Positions 48,967 to 61,376 of a stretch of DNA of 64,000 nucleotides are shown piece by piece. This stretch comes from Tomocerus qinae (Eukaryota > Arthropoda > Collembola > Entomobryomorpha > Tomoceridae). The stretch lies in contig CM034548.1 of NCBI GenBank assembly GCA_020055645.1, positions 51,203,411 to 51,267,410 on the forward strand. Reading direction: 5' to 3'. Every line of letters begins with the position of its first letter. The first letter of the stretch is position 1. A program made the translations under genes and the position numbers. The notes beneath the pieces are model-generated. The model was not told the origin of the DNA. It saw only the letters and a list, made by a program, of their open reading frames with translations, and made no database searches.

Positions 48967-50133
48967 TCTAATAGCTTCTCTAATTGGTCGAAAATAAAAG
49001 TTGGTCCTAGACACCCAAAACCAACCTTCTAAATGTTTAGTTTGGTAAATACAATTTCTTAAAACAGATATGACATTTTATGCTTTAACCATATTGAAAT
49101 GATTCAAGTATGCGAATAGCTACTTTAAATGGTCGAAAATAAAAATTGGTCCTAGACCAGTAAAACCAACCTTCTAAATGTTTGAGGTGGTAAATACAAT
49201 TTTTTAAGAAAGATATGACATAACTATCTTCAACCATATTGAAATGATGACAAGTATTCGAATAGCCACTCTAATTGGTCGAAAATAAATGTTGTTCCTA
49301 GACGCGTAAAACCAATCTTCTTAAAGTTTAGGGTGGTAAATACAATTTTTTAAGACAGATATGACATTTCATTCTTCAACTATATTGAAATGATTACAAG
49401 TATTCGAATAGCCACTCTAATTGGTCGAAAATAAATGTAGTTCCTAGACCCGTAAAACCAACCTTCTAAATGTTTGAGGTGGTAAATACAATTTTTTAAG
49501 AAAGATATGTTATTTCTATCTTCAACCATATTGAAATAATTACAAGAATTCGAATAGCTTCTCTATTTGGTCGAAAATAAAAGTTGGTTCTAGACCCGTA
49601 AAACCAAACTTCTAAATGTTTGAGGTGGTAAATACAATTTTTTAAGAAAGATATGTTATTTCTATCTTCAACCATATTGAAATGATGACAAGTATTCGAA
49701 TAGCTTCTCTAATTGGTCCAAAATAAAAGTTGGTTCTAGCCACCCAAAACCAACGTTCTAAGTGTTTGAGGTGTTAAATACAATTTTTTAAGAATGATAT
49801 GTTCTTTCTATCTTCAACCATATTGAAATGATTACAAGTATTCTAATAGCTTCTCTAATTGGTCGAAAACCAAAGTTGGTCCTAGACCAGTAAAACCAAT
49901 CTTCTAGATGTATAGGGTAGTAAATACAAGTTTTTAAGACAGATATGACATTTATATCTTTTAGAATATTGAAATGAATACAAGTATTCGAATAGCTTCT
50001 CTAATTGGTCAAAAATAAAAGTTGGTCCTATACCCGTTAAATCAACTTTCTAAATATTTGGGGTGGTAAATAAAATTTTTTAAGACAGATATGACATTTT
50101 ATGCTTTAACAATATTGAAATGATGACAAGTAT

Positions 50134-53100
50134 TCGAATAGCCACTCTAATTGGTCGAAAATAAATGTTGTTCCTAGACGCGTAAAACCAATCTTCTTAA
50201 AGTTTAGGGTGGTAAATACAATTTTTTAAGACAGATATGACATTTCATTCTTCAACTATATTGAAATGATTACAAGTATTCGAATAGCCACTCTAATTGG
50301 TCAAAAATAAATGTTGGTCCTAGACCCGTAAAACCAACCTTCTAAATGTTTGAGGTGGTAAATACAATTTTTTAAGAAAGATATGTTATTTCTATCTTCA
50401 ACCATATTGAAATAATTACAAGTATTCGAATAGCTTTTCTAATTGGTCGAAAATAAAAGTTGGTCCTAAAACCGTAAAACCAACCTTCTAAATGTTTAGG
50501 GTGGTAAATACAACTTTTTTAGACCGATAAAATATTTAATTCTTCAACTATATTGAAATGATTACAAGTATTCTAATAGCTTCTCTAATTGGTCGAAAAC
50601 AAAAGTTGGTCCTAGACACCCAAAACCAACCTTCTAAATGTTTAGTTTGGTAAATACAATTTCTTAAAACAGATATGACATTTTATGCTTTAACCATATT
50701 GAAATGATTACAAGTATGCGAATAGCTACTTTAAATGGTCGAAAATAAAAATTGGTCCTAGACCCGTAAAACCAACCTTCTAAATGTTTGAGGTGGTAAA
50801 TACAATTTTTTAAGAAAGATATGACATAACTATCTTCAACCATATTGAAATGATGACAAGTATTCGAATAGCCACTCTAATTGGTCGAAAATAAATGTTG
50901 TTCCTAGACGCGTAAAACCAATCTTCTTAAAGTTTAGGGTGGTAAATACAATTTTTTAAGACAGATATGACATTTCATTCTTCAACTATATTGAAATGAT
51001 TACAAGTATTCGAATAGCCACTCTAATTGGTCGAAAATAAATGTAGTTCCTAGACCCGTAAAACCAATCTTCTTAAAGTTTAGTGTGGTAAATACAATTT
51101 TTTAAGACAGATATGACATTTCTACCTTATACCATATTGAAATGATTACAAGAATTCGAATAGCTTCTCTATTTGGTCGAAAATAAAAGTTGGTCCTAGA
51201 CCCGTAAAACCAAACTTCTAAATGTTTGAGGTGGTAAATACAATTTTTTAAGAAAGATATGTTATTTCTATCTTCAACCATATTGAAATGATGACAAGTA
51301 TTCGAATAGCTTCTCTAATTGGTCGAAAACCAAAGTTGGTCCTAGACCAGTAAAACCAATCTTCTAGAGGTATAGGGTAGTAAATACAAGTTTTTAAGAC
51401 AGATATGACATTTATATCTTTTAGAATATTGAAATGAATACAAGTATTCGAATAGCTTCTCTAATTGGTCAAAAATAAAAGTTGGTCCTAGACCCGTTAA
51501 ATCAACTTTCTAAATATTTGGGGTGGTAAATAAAATTTTTTAAGACAGATATGACATTTTATGCTTTAACAATATTGAAATGATGACAAGTATTCGAATA
51601 GCCACTCTAATTGGTCGAAAATAAATGTTGTTCCTAGACGCGTAAAACCAATCTTCTTAAAGTTTAGGGTGGTAAATACAATTTTTTAAGACAGATATGA
51701 CATTTCATTCTTCAACTATATTGAAATGATTACAAGTATTCGAATAGCCACTCTAATTGGTCAAAAATAAATGTTGGTCCTAGACCCGTAAAACCAACCT
51801 TCTAAATGTTTGAGGTGGTAAATACAATTTTTTAAGAAAGATATGTTATTTCTATCTTCAACCATATTGAAATAATTACAAGTATTCGAATAGCTTTTCT
51901 AATTGGTCGAAAATAAAAGTTGGTCCTAAAACCGTAAAACCAACCTTCTAAATGTTTAGGGTGGTAAATACAACTTTTTTAGACCGATAAAATATTTAAT
52001 TCTTCAACTATATTGAAATGATTACAAGTATTCTAATAGCTTCTCTAATTGGTCGAAAACAAAAGTTGGTCCTAGACACCCAAAACCAACCTTCTAAATG
52101 TTTAGTTTGGTAAATACAATTTCTTAAAACAGATATGACATTTTATGCTTTAACCATATTGAAATGATTCAAGTATGCGAATAGCTACTTTAAATGGTCG
52201 AAAATAAAAATTGGTCCTAGACCAGTAAAACCAACCTTCTAAATGTTTGAGGTGGTAAATACAATTTTTTAAGAAAGATATGACATAACTATCTTCAACC
52301 ATATTGAAATGATGACAAGTATTCGAATAGCCACTCTAATTGGTCGAAAATAAATGTTGTTCCTAGACGCGTAAAACCAATCTTCTTAAAGTTTAGGGTG
52401 GTAAATACAATTTTTTAAGACAGATATGACATTTCATTCTTCAACTATATTGAAATGATTACAAGTATTCGAATAGCCACTCTAATTGGTCGAAAATAAA
52501 TGTAGTTCCTAGACCCGTAAAACCAACCTTCTAAATGTTTGAGGTGGTAAATACAATTTTTTAAGAAAGATATGTTATTTCTATCTTCAACCATATTGAA
52601 ATAATTACAAGAATTCGAATAGCTTCTCTATTTGGTCGAAAATAAAAGTTGGTTCTAGACCCGTAAAACCAAACTTCTAAATGTTTGAGGTGGTAAATAC
52701 AATTTTTTAAGAAAGATATGTTATTTCTATCTTCAACCATATTGAAATGATGACAAGTATTCGAATAGCTTCTCTAATTGGTCCAAAATAAAAGTTGGTT
52801 CTAGCCACCCAAAACCAACGTTCTAAGTGTTTGAGGTGTTAAATACAATTTTTTAAGAATGATATGTTCTTTCTATCTTCAACCATATTGAAATGATTAC
52901 AAGTATTCTAATAGCTTCTCTAATTGGTCGAAAACCAAAGTTGGTCCTAGACCAGTAAAACCAATCTTCTAGATGTATAGGGTAGTAAATACAAGTTTTT
53001 AAGACAGATATGACATTTATATCTTTTAGAATATTGAAATGAATACAAGTATTCGAATAGCTTCTCTAATTGGTCAAAAATAAAAGTTGGTCCTATACCC

Positions 53101-53198
53101 GTTAAATCAACTTTCTAAATATTTGGGGTGGTAAATAAAATTTTTTAAGACAGATATGACATTTTATGCTTTAACAATATTGAAATGATGACAAGTAT
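50134..53198. repeat. 3-kb super-repeat, copy 2 (21 monomers)
   Basis: It starts 2919 bp after copy 1 and is one monomer longer, because E and A are separate here while copy 1 has a single E/A hybrid. Offsets of shared marks are 2919 bp before that point and 3065 bp after it, a difference of exactly one monomer. Confidence 0.85.
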
Positions 53199-53490
53199 TC
53201 GAATAGCCACTCTAATTGGTCGAAAATAAATGTTGTTCCTAGACGCGTAAAACCAATCTTCTTAAAGTTTAGGGTGGTAAATACAATTTTTTAAGACAGA
53301 TATGACATTTCATTCTTCAACTATATTGAAATGATTACAAGTATTCGAATAGCCACTCTAATTGGTCAAAAATAAATGTTGGTCCTAGACCCGTAAAACC
53401 CACCTTCTAAATGTTTGAGGTGGTAAATACAATTTTTTAAGAAAGATATGTTATTTCTATCTTCAACCATATTGAAATAATTACAAGTAT
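52469..53490. repeat. Segment duplicated 26 monomers downstream (left copy)
   Basis: Marks here recur at 56265 onward with an offset of exactly 3796 bp (26 x 146): the F/E fusion, CCAACGTTC with GGTGTTAAATAC in H, CCTATACCCG in J and CCCACCTTC in E. The last mark is not seen in the other super-repeat copies, so this block is the closest relative of the block at 56265. Confidence 0.83.
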
Positions 53491-54512
53491 TCGAATAGCT
53501 TTTCTAATTGGTCGAAAATAAAAGTTGGTCCTAAAACCGTAAAACCAACCTTCTAAATGTTTAGGGTGGTAAATACAACTTTTTTAGACCGATAAAATAT
53601 TTAATTCTTCAACTATATTGAAATGATTACAAGTATTCTAATAGCTTCTCTAATTGGTCGAAAACAAAAGTTGGTCCTAGACACCCAAAACCAACCTTCT
53701 AAATGTTTAGTTTGGTAAATACAATTTCTTAAAACAGATATGACATTTTATGCTTTAACCATATTGAAATGATTACAAGTATGCGAATAGCTACTTTAAA
53801 TGGTCGAAAATAAAAATTGGTCCTAGACCCGTAAAACCAACCTTCTAAATGTTTGAGGTGGTAAATACAATTTTTTAAGAAAGATATGACATAACTATCT
53901 TCAACCATATTGAAATGATGACAAGTATTCGAATAGCCACTCTAATTGGTCGAAAATAAATGTTGTTCCTAGACGCGTAAAACCAATCTTCTTAAAGTTT
54001 AGGGTGGTAAATACAATTTTTTAAGACAGATATGACATTTCATTCTTCAACTATATTGAAATGATTACAAGTATTCGAATAGCCACTCTAATTGGTCGAA
54101 AATAAATGTAGTTCCTAGACCCGTAAAACCAATCTTCTTAAAGTTTAGGGTGGTAAATACAATTTTTTAAGACAGATATGACATTTCTATCTTATACCAT
54201 ATTGAAATGATTACAAGAATTCGAATAGCTTCTCTATTTGGTCGAAAATAAAAGTTGGTCCTAGACCCGTAAAACCAAACTTCTAAATGTTTGAGGTGGT
54301 AAATACAATTTTTTAAGAAAGATATGTTATTTCTATCTTCAACCATATTGAAATGATGACAAGTATTCGAATAGCTTCTCTAATTGGTCCAAAATAAAAG
54401 TTGGTTCTAGCCACCCAAAACCAACCTTCTAAGTGTTTGAGGTGGTAAATACAATTTTTTAAGAAAGATATGTTATTTCTATCTTCAACCATATTGAAAT
54501 AATTACAAGTAT
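53491..54512. repeat. 11-mer fragment A-B-C-D-F-G-H
   Basis: A 53491, B 53637, C 53783, D 53929, F 54075, G 54221 and an H (54367) whose right half is E-like (GATATGTTATTTC, AATAATTACAAG) end the regular block. A D at 54513 follows, skipping I and J. Confidence 0.8.
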
Positions 54513-56264
54513 TCGAATAGCCACTCTAATTGGTCGAAAATAAATGTTGTTCCTAGACGCGTAAAACCAATCTTCTTAAAGTTTAGGGTGGTAAATACAA
54601 TTTTTTAAGACAGATATGACATTTCATTCTTCAACTATATTGAAATGATTACAAGTATTCGAATAGCTTCTCTAATTGGTCGAAAATAAAAGTTGGTCCT
54701 AGACCCGTAAAACCAACCTTCTAAATGTTTGAGGTGGTAAGTACAATTTTTTAAGACAGATATGACATTTCTATCTTATACCATATTGAAATGATTACAA
54801 GTATTCGAATAGCTTCTCTATTTGGTCGAAAATAAAAGTTGGTTCTAGACACCCAAAACCAACCTTCTAAATATTTAGTTTGGTAAATACATTTTTTTAA
54901 GACAGATATGACATTTAAGTCTTCAACTATATTGAAATGATTACAAGTATTCTAATAGCTTCTCTAATTGGTCGAAAATAAAAATTGGTCCTAGACCCGT
55001 AAAACCAACCTTCTAAATGTTTGAGGTGGTAAATACAATTTTTTAAGAAAGATATGACATAACTATCTTCAACCATATTGAAATGATGACAAGTATTCGA
55101 ATAGCCACTCTAATTGGTCGAAAATAAATGTTGTTCCTAGACCCGTAAAACCAATCTTCTTAAAGTTTAGGGTGGTAAATACAATTTTTTAAGACAGATA
55201 TGACATTTCTATCTTCAACTATATTGAAATGATTACAAGTATTCGAATAGCCACTCTAATTGGTCGAAAATAAATGTAGTTCCTAGACCCGTAAAACCAA
55301 ACTTCTTAAAGTTTATGGTGGTAAATACAATTTTTTAAGACAGATATGACATTTCTATCTTATACCATATTGAAATAATTACAAGTAATCGAATAGCTTC
55401 TCTATTTGGTCGAAAATAAAAGTTGGTCCTAGACCCGTAAAACCAACCTTCTAAATGTTTGAGGTGGTAAATACAATTTTTAAAGAAAGATATGACATAA
55501 CTATCTTCAACCATATTGAAATGATGACAAGTATTCGAATAGCCACTCTAATTGGTCGAAAATAAATGTTGTTCCTAGACGCGTAAAACCAATCTTCTTA
55601 AAGTTTAGGGTGGTAAATACAATTTTTTAAAACAGATATGACATTTCATTCTTCAACTATATTGAAATGATTACAAGTATTCGAATAGCCACTCTAATTG
55701 GTCGAAAATAAATGTTGTTCCTAGACCCGTAAAACCAATCTTCTTAAAGTTTAGGGTGGTAAATACAATTTTTTAAGACAGATATGACATTTCTATCTTA
55801 TACCATATTGAAATGATTACAAGTATTGAAACAGGTACTCTATTTGGTCGAAAATAAAAGTTGGCCCTAGACCAGTAAAACCAATCTTCTAAATGTTTGA
55901 AGTGGTAACTACAATTTTTTAAGACAGATATGTTATTTCTATCTTCAACCATATTGAAATAATTACAAGTATTCGAATAGCTTTTCTAATTGGTCGAAAA
56001 TAAAAGTTGGTCCTAAAACCGTAAAACCAACCTTCTAAATGTTTAGGGTGGTAAATACAATTTTTTAAGAAAGATATGACATAACTATCTTCAACCATAT
56101 TGGAATGATGACAAGTATTCGAATAGCCACTCTAATTGGTCGAAAATAAATGTTGTTCCTAGACGCGTAAAACCAATCTTCTTAAAGTTTAGGGTGGTAA
56201 ATACAATTTTTTAAGACAGATATGACATTTCATTCTTCAACTATATTGAAATGATTACAAGTAT
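54513..56264. repeat. Irregular monomer island 5
   Basis: After D come blends with GGTAAGTACAA, ATTTAAGTCTTC, a B/C mosaic near 54951, a D with CCCG, and the five-monomer segment 55243-55972 copied from or to 39344-40073. An A with a C-type right end and TATTGGAATGATG near 56098 precedes D at about 56119. The order is not that of either HOR. Confidence 0.78.
55243..55972. repeat. Irregular 5-monomer segment, right copy of a distant duplicate
   Basis: This is the partner of 39344-40073. The shared marks keep one constant offset (15899 bp) across 730 bp. A private CAAGTATTGAAACAGGTAC near 55821 is found only here. Confidence 0.82.
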
Positions 56265-58604
56265 TCGAATAGCCACTCTAATTGGTCGAAAATAAATGTA
56301 GTTCCTAGACCCGTAAAACCAACCTTCTAAATGTTTGAGGTGGTAAATACAATTTTTTAAGAAAGATATGTTATTTCTATCTTCAACCATATTGAAATAA
56401 TTACAAGAATTCGAATAGCTTCTCTATTTGGTCGAAAATAAAAGTTGGTTCTAGACCCGTAAAACCAAACTTCTAAATGTTTGAGGTGGTAAATACAATT
56501 TTTTAAGAAAGATATGTTATTTCTATCTTCAACCATATTGAAATGATGACAAGTATTCGAATAGCTTCTCTAATTGGTCCAAAATAAAAGTTGGTTCTAG
56601 CCACCCAAAACCAACGTTCTAAGTGTTTGAGGTGTTAAATACAATTTTTTAAGAATGATATGTTCTTTCTATCTTCAACCATATTGAAATGATTACAAGT
56701 ATTCTAATAGCTTCTCTAATTGGTCGAAAACCAAAGTTGGTCCTAGACCAGTAAAACCAATCTTCTAGATGTATAGGGTAGTAAATACAAGTTTTTAAGA
56801 CAGATATGACATTTATATCTTTTAGAATATTGAAATGAATACAAGTATTCGAATAGCTTCTCTAATTGGTCAAAAATAAAAGTTGGTCCTATACCCGTTA
56901 AATCAACTTTCTAAATATTTGGGGTGGTAAATAAAATTTTTTAAGACAGATATGACATTTTATGCTTTAACAATATTGAAATGATGACAAGTATTCGAAT
57001 AGCCACTCTAATTGGTCGAAAATAAATGTTGTTCCTAGACGCGTAAAACCAATCTTCTTAAAGTTTAGGGTGGTAAATACAATTTTTTAAGACAGATATG
57101 ACATTTCATTCTTCAACTATATTGAAATGATTACAAGTATTCGAATAGCCACTCTAATTGGTCAAAAATAAATGTTGGTCCTAGACCCGTAAAACCCACC
57201 TTCTAAATGTTTGAAAGAGGTGGTAAATACAATTTTTTAAGAAAGATATGTTATTTCTATCTTCAACCATATTGAAATAATTACAAGTATTCGAATAGCT
57301 TTTCTAATTGGTCGAAAATAAAAGTTGGTCCTAAAACCGTAAAACCAACCTTCTAAATGTTTAGGGTGGTAAATACAACTTTTTTAGACCGATAAAATAT
57401 TTAATTCTTCAACTATATTGAAATGATTACAAGTATTCTAATAGCTTCTCTAATTGGTCGAAAACAAAAGTTGGTCCTAGACACCCAAAACCAACCTTCT
57501 AAATGTTTAGTTTGGTAAATACAATTTCTTAAAACAGATATGACATTTTATGCTTTAACCATATTGAAATGATTACAAGTATGCGAATAGCTACTTTAAA
57601 TGGTCGAAAATAAAAATTGGTCCTAGACCCGTAAAACCAACCTTCTAAATGTTTGAGGTGGTAAATACAACTTTTTAAGAAAGATATGACATAACTATCT
57701 TCAACCATATTGAAATGATGACAAGTATTCGAATAGCCACTCTAATTGGTCGAAAATAAATGTTGTTCCTAGACGCGTAAAACCAATCTTCTTAAAGTTT
57801 AGGGTGGTAAATACAATTTTTTAAGACAGATATGACATTTCATTCTTCAACTATATTGAAATGATTACAAGTATTCGAATAGCCACTCTAATTGGTCGAA
57901 AATAAATGTAGTTCCTAGACCCGTAAAACCAATCTTCTTAAAGTTTAGGGTGGTAAATACAATTTTTTAAGACAGATATGACATTTCTATCTTATACCAT
58001 ATTGAAATGATTACAAGAATTCGAATAGCTTCTCTATTTGGTCGAAAATAAAAGTTGGTCCTAGACCCGTAAAACCAAACTTCTAAATGTTTGAGGTGGT
58101 AAATACAATTTTTTAAGAAAGATATGTTATTTCTATCTTCAACCATATTGAAATGATGACAAGTATTCGAATAGCTTCTCTAATTGGTCGAAAACCAAAG
58201 TTGGTCCTAGACCAGTAAAACCAATCTTCTAGAGGTATAGGGTAGTAAATACAAGTTTTTAAGACAGATATGACATTTATATCTTTTAGAATATTGAAAT
58301 GAATACAAGTATTCGAATAGCTTCTCTAATTGGTCAAAAATAAAAGTTGGTCCTAGACCCGTTAAATCAACTTTCTAAATATTTGGGGTGGTAAATAAAA
58401 TTTTTTAAGACAGATATGACATTTTATGCTTTAACAATATTGAAATGATGACAAGTATTCGAATAGCCACTCTAATTGGTCGAAAATAAATGTAGTTCCT
58501 AGACCCGTAAAACCAATCTTCTTAAAGTTTAGGGTGGTAAATACAATTTTTTAAGACAGATATGACATTTCTATCTTATACCATATTGAAATGATTACAA
58601 GAAT
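56265..58604. repeat. 11-mer territory, copy of super-repeat pieces
   Basis: F/E 56265, G, H, I, J, D and E (57141, with a 4-bp insertion giving TTTGAAAGAGGTGG) match 52469-53490. A, B, C, D, F, G, H/I and J then match the super-repeat at 50426-51593. The block ends in a D/F hybrid (58459) joined to A. It is a mosaic of two sources. Confidence 0.8.
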
Positions 58605-60210
58605 TCGAATAGCTTTTCTAATTGGTCGAAAATAAAAGTTGGTCCTAAAACCGTAAAACCAACCTTCTAAATGTTTAGGGTGGTAAATACAACTTTTTTA
58701 GACCGATAAAATATTTAATTCTTCAACTATATTGAAATGATTACAAGTATTCTAATAGCTTCTCTAATTGGTCGAAAACAAAAGTTGGTCCTAGACACCC
58801 AAAACCAACCTTCTAAATGTTTAGTTTGGTAAATACAATTTCTTAAAACAGATATGACATTTTATGCTTTAACCATATTGAAATGATTACAAGTATGCGA
58901 ATAGCTACTTTAAATGGTCGAAAATAAAAATTGGTCCTAGACCCGTAAAACCAACCTTCTAAATGTTTGAGGTGGTAAATACAATTTTTTAAGAAAGATA
59001 TGACATAACTATCTTCAACCATATTGAAATGATGACAAGTATTCGAATAGCCACTCTAATTGGTCGAAAATAAATGTTGTTCCTAGACGCGTAAAACCAA
59101 TCTTCTTAAAGTTTAGGGTGGTAAATACAATTTTTTAAGACAGATATGACATTTCATTCTTCAACTATATTGAAATGATTACAAGTATTCGAATAGCCAC
59201 TCTAATTGGTCGAAAATAAATGTAGTTCCTAGACCCGTAAAACCAATCTTCTTAAAGTTTAGGGTGGTAAATACAATTTTTTAAGACAGATATGACATTT
59301 CTATCTTATACCATATTGAAATGATTACAAGAATTCGAATAGCTTCTCTATTTGGTCGAAAATAAAAGTTGGTCCTAGACCCGTAAAACCAAACTTCTAA
59401 ATGTTTGAGGTGGTAAATACAATTTTTTAAGAAAGATATGTTATTTCTATCTTCAACCATATTGAAATGATGACAAGTATTCGAATAGCTTCTCTAATTG
59501 GTCCAAAATAAAAGTTGGTTCTAGCCACCCAAAACCAACCTTCTAAGTGTTTGAGGTGGTAAATACAATTTTTTAAGAATGATATGTTATTTCTATCTTC
59601 AACCATATTGAAATGATTACAAGTATTCTAATAGCTTCTCTAATTGGTCGAAAACCAAAGTTGGTCCTAGACCAGTAAAACCAATCTTCTAGATGTATAG
59701 GGTAGTAAATACAAGTTTTTAAGACAGATATGACATTTATATCTTTTAGAATATTGAAATGAATACAAGTATTCGAATTGCTTCTCTAATTGGTCAAAAA
59801 TAAAAGTTGGTCCTAGACCCGTTAAATCAACTTTCTAAATATTTGGGGTGGTAAATAAAATTTTTTAAGACAGATATGACATTTTATGCTTTAACAATAT
59901 TGAAATGATGACAAGTATTCGAATAGCCACTCTAATTGGTCGAAAATAAATGTTGTTCCTAGACGCGTAAAACCAATCTTCTTAAAGTTTAGGGTGGTAA
60001 ATACAATTTTTTAAGACAGATATGACATTTCATTCTTCAACTATATTGAAATGATTACAAGTATTCGAATAGCCACTCTAATTGGTCAAAAATAAATGTT
60101 GGTCCTAGACCCGTAAAACCAACCTTCTAAATGTTTGAGGTGGTAAATACAATTTTTTAAGAAAGATATGTTATTTCTATCTTCAACCATATTGAAATAA
60201 TTACAAGTAT
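58605..60210. repeat. Complete 11-mer HOR, copy at the right end
   Basis: A 58605, B 58751, C 58897, D 59043, F 59189, G 59335, H 59481, I 59627, J 59773, D 59919 and E 60065 make exactly 1606 bp. The J copy has CGAATTGC. The unit is preceded by a D/F hybrid ending ACAAGAAT joined directly to A, a junction not seen in the regular order. Confidence 0.87.
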
Positions 60211-60792
60211 TCGAATAGCTTTTCTAATTGGTCGAAAATAAAAGTTGGTCCTAAAACCGTAAAACCAACCTTCTAAATGTTTAGGGTGGTAAATACAACT
60301 TTTAGACCGATAAAATATTTAATTCTTCAACTATATTGAAATGATTACAAGTATTCTAATAGCTTCTCTAATTGGTCGAAAACAAAAGTTGGTCCTAGAC
60401 ACCCAAAACCAACCTTCTAAATGTTTAGTTTGGTAAATACAATTTCTTAAAACAGATATGACATTTTATGCTTTAACCATATTGAAATGATTACAAGTAT
60501 GCGAATAGCTACTTTAAATGGTCGAAAATAAAAATTGGTCCTAGACCCGTAAAACCAACCTTCTAAATGTTTGAGGTGGTAAATACAATTTTTTAAGAAA
60601 GATATGACATAACTATCTTCAACCATATTGAAATGATGACAAGTATTCGAATAGCCACTCTAATTGGTCGAAAATAAATGTTGTTCCTAGACGCGTAAAA
60701 CCAATCTTCTTAAAGTTTAGGGTGGTAAATACAATTTTTTAAGACAGATATGACATTTCATTCTTCAACTATATTGAAATGATTACAAGTAT
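60211..60792. repeat. A-B-C-D fragment after the last complete 11-mer
   Basis: A 60211 (2 bp short, CAACTTTTAGACCG), B 60355, C 60501 and D 60647. The same 2-bp loss is found in the A at 19502, either shared ancestry or repeated slippage in the T tract. Confidence 0.82.
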
Positions 60793-61376
60793 TCGAATAG
60801 CCACTCTAATTGGTCGAAAATAAATGTAGTTCCTAGACCCGTAAAACCAATCTTCTAATTGTTTGAGGTGGTAAATACCATTTTTTAAGACAGATATGAC
60901 ATTTCTATCTTATACCATATTGAAATGATTACAAGTATTCGAATAGCTTCTCTATTTGGTCGAAAATAAAAGTTGGTCCTAGACCCGTAAAACCAACCTT
61001 CTAAATGTTTGAGGTGGTAAATACAATTTTTTAAGAAAGATATGTTATTTCTATCTTCAACCATATTGAAATGATGACAAGTATTCGAATAGCTTCTCTA
61101 ATTGGTCAAAAATAAATGTTGGTCCTAGACCCGCAAAACCAACCTTCTAAATGTTTAGAGTGGTAAATACAATTTTTTTAGACAGATATGTTATTTCTAT
61201 CTTTAACCATATTGAAATGATTACAAGTATTCTAATAGCTTCTCTAATTGGTCAAAAATAAAAGTTGGTCCTAGACCCGTTAAATCAACTTTCTAAATAT
61301 TTGGGGTGGTAAATAAAATTTTTTAAGACAGATATGACATTTTATGCTTTAACAATATTGAAATGATGACAAGTAT
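60793..61376. repeat. Irregular stretch of four monomers
   Basis: An F variant with CTTCTAATTGTTTGAGG and TACCATTTTTTAAG is followed by a G with CCAACC, a monomer with CCCGCAAAACC and TTTAGAGTGG, and a J monomer that begins TCTAATAG. Regular D follows at 61377. Confidence 0.75.

Larger units (their letters stand above)
47215..50133. repeat. 3-kb super-repeat, copy 1 (20 monomers)
   Basis: The copy holds two shortened units. D-E-A-B-C-D-F-G-(H/I)-J starts at 47215, and D-(E/A)-B-C-D-(F/E)-G-H-I-J starts at 48675. It shares with copy 2 TTTAGTGTGG and TCTACCTTATACC in F, the H/I fusion with CTAGAGGTATAGG, the 1-bp loss GATTCAAG in B, GACCAGTAAAACC in C, the F/E fusion, and GGTGTTAAATAC in H. 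Confidence 0.85.

Noticed and set aside
57141-57290. 4-bp insertion as a transposon target-site duplication or footprint
   Set aside because: The extra bases in TTTGAAAGAGGTGG have no flanking duplication pattern or element remnant. Simple replication slippage or repair is enough.
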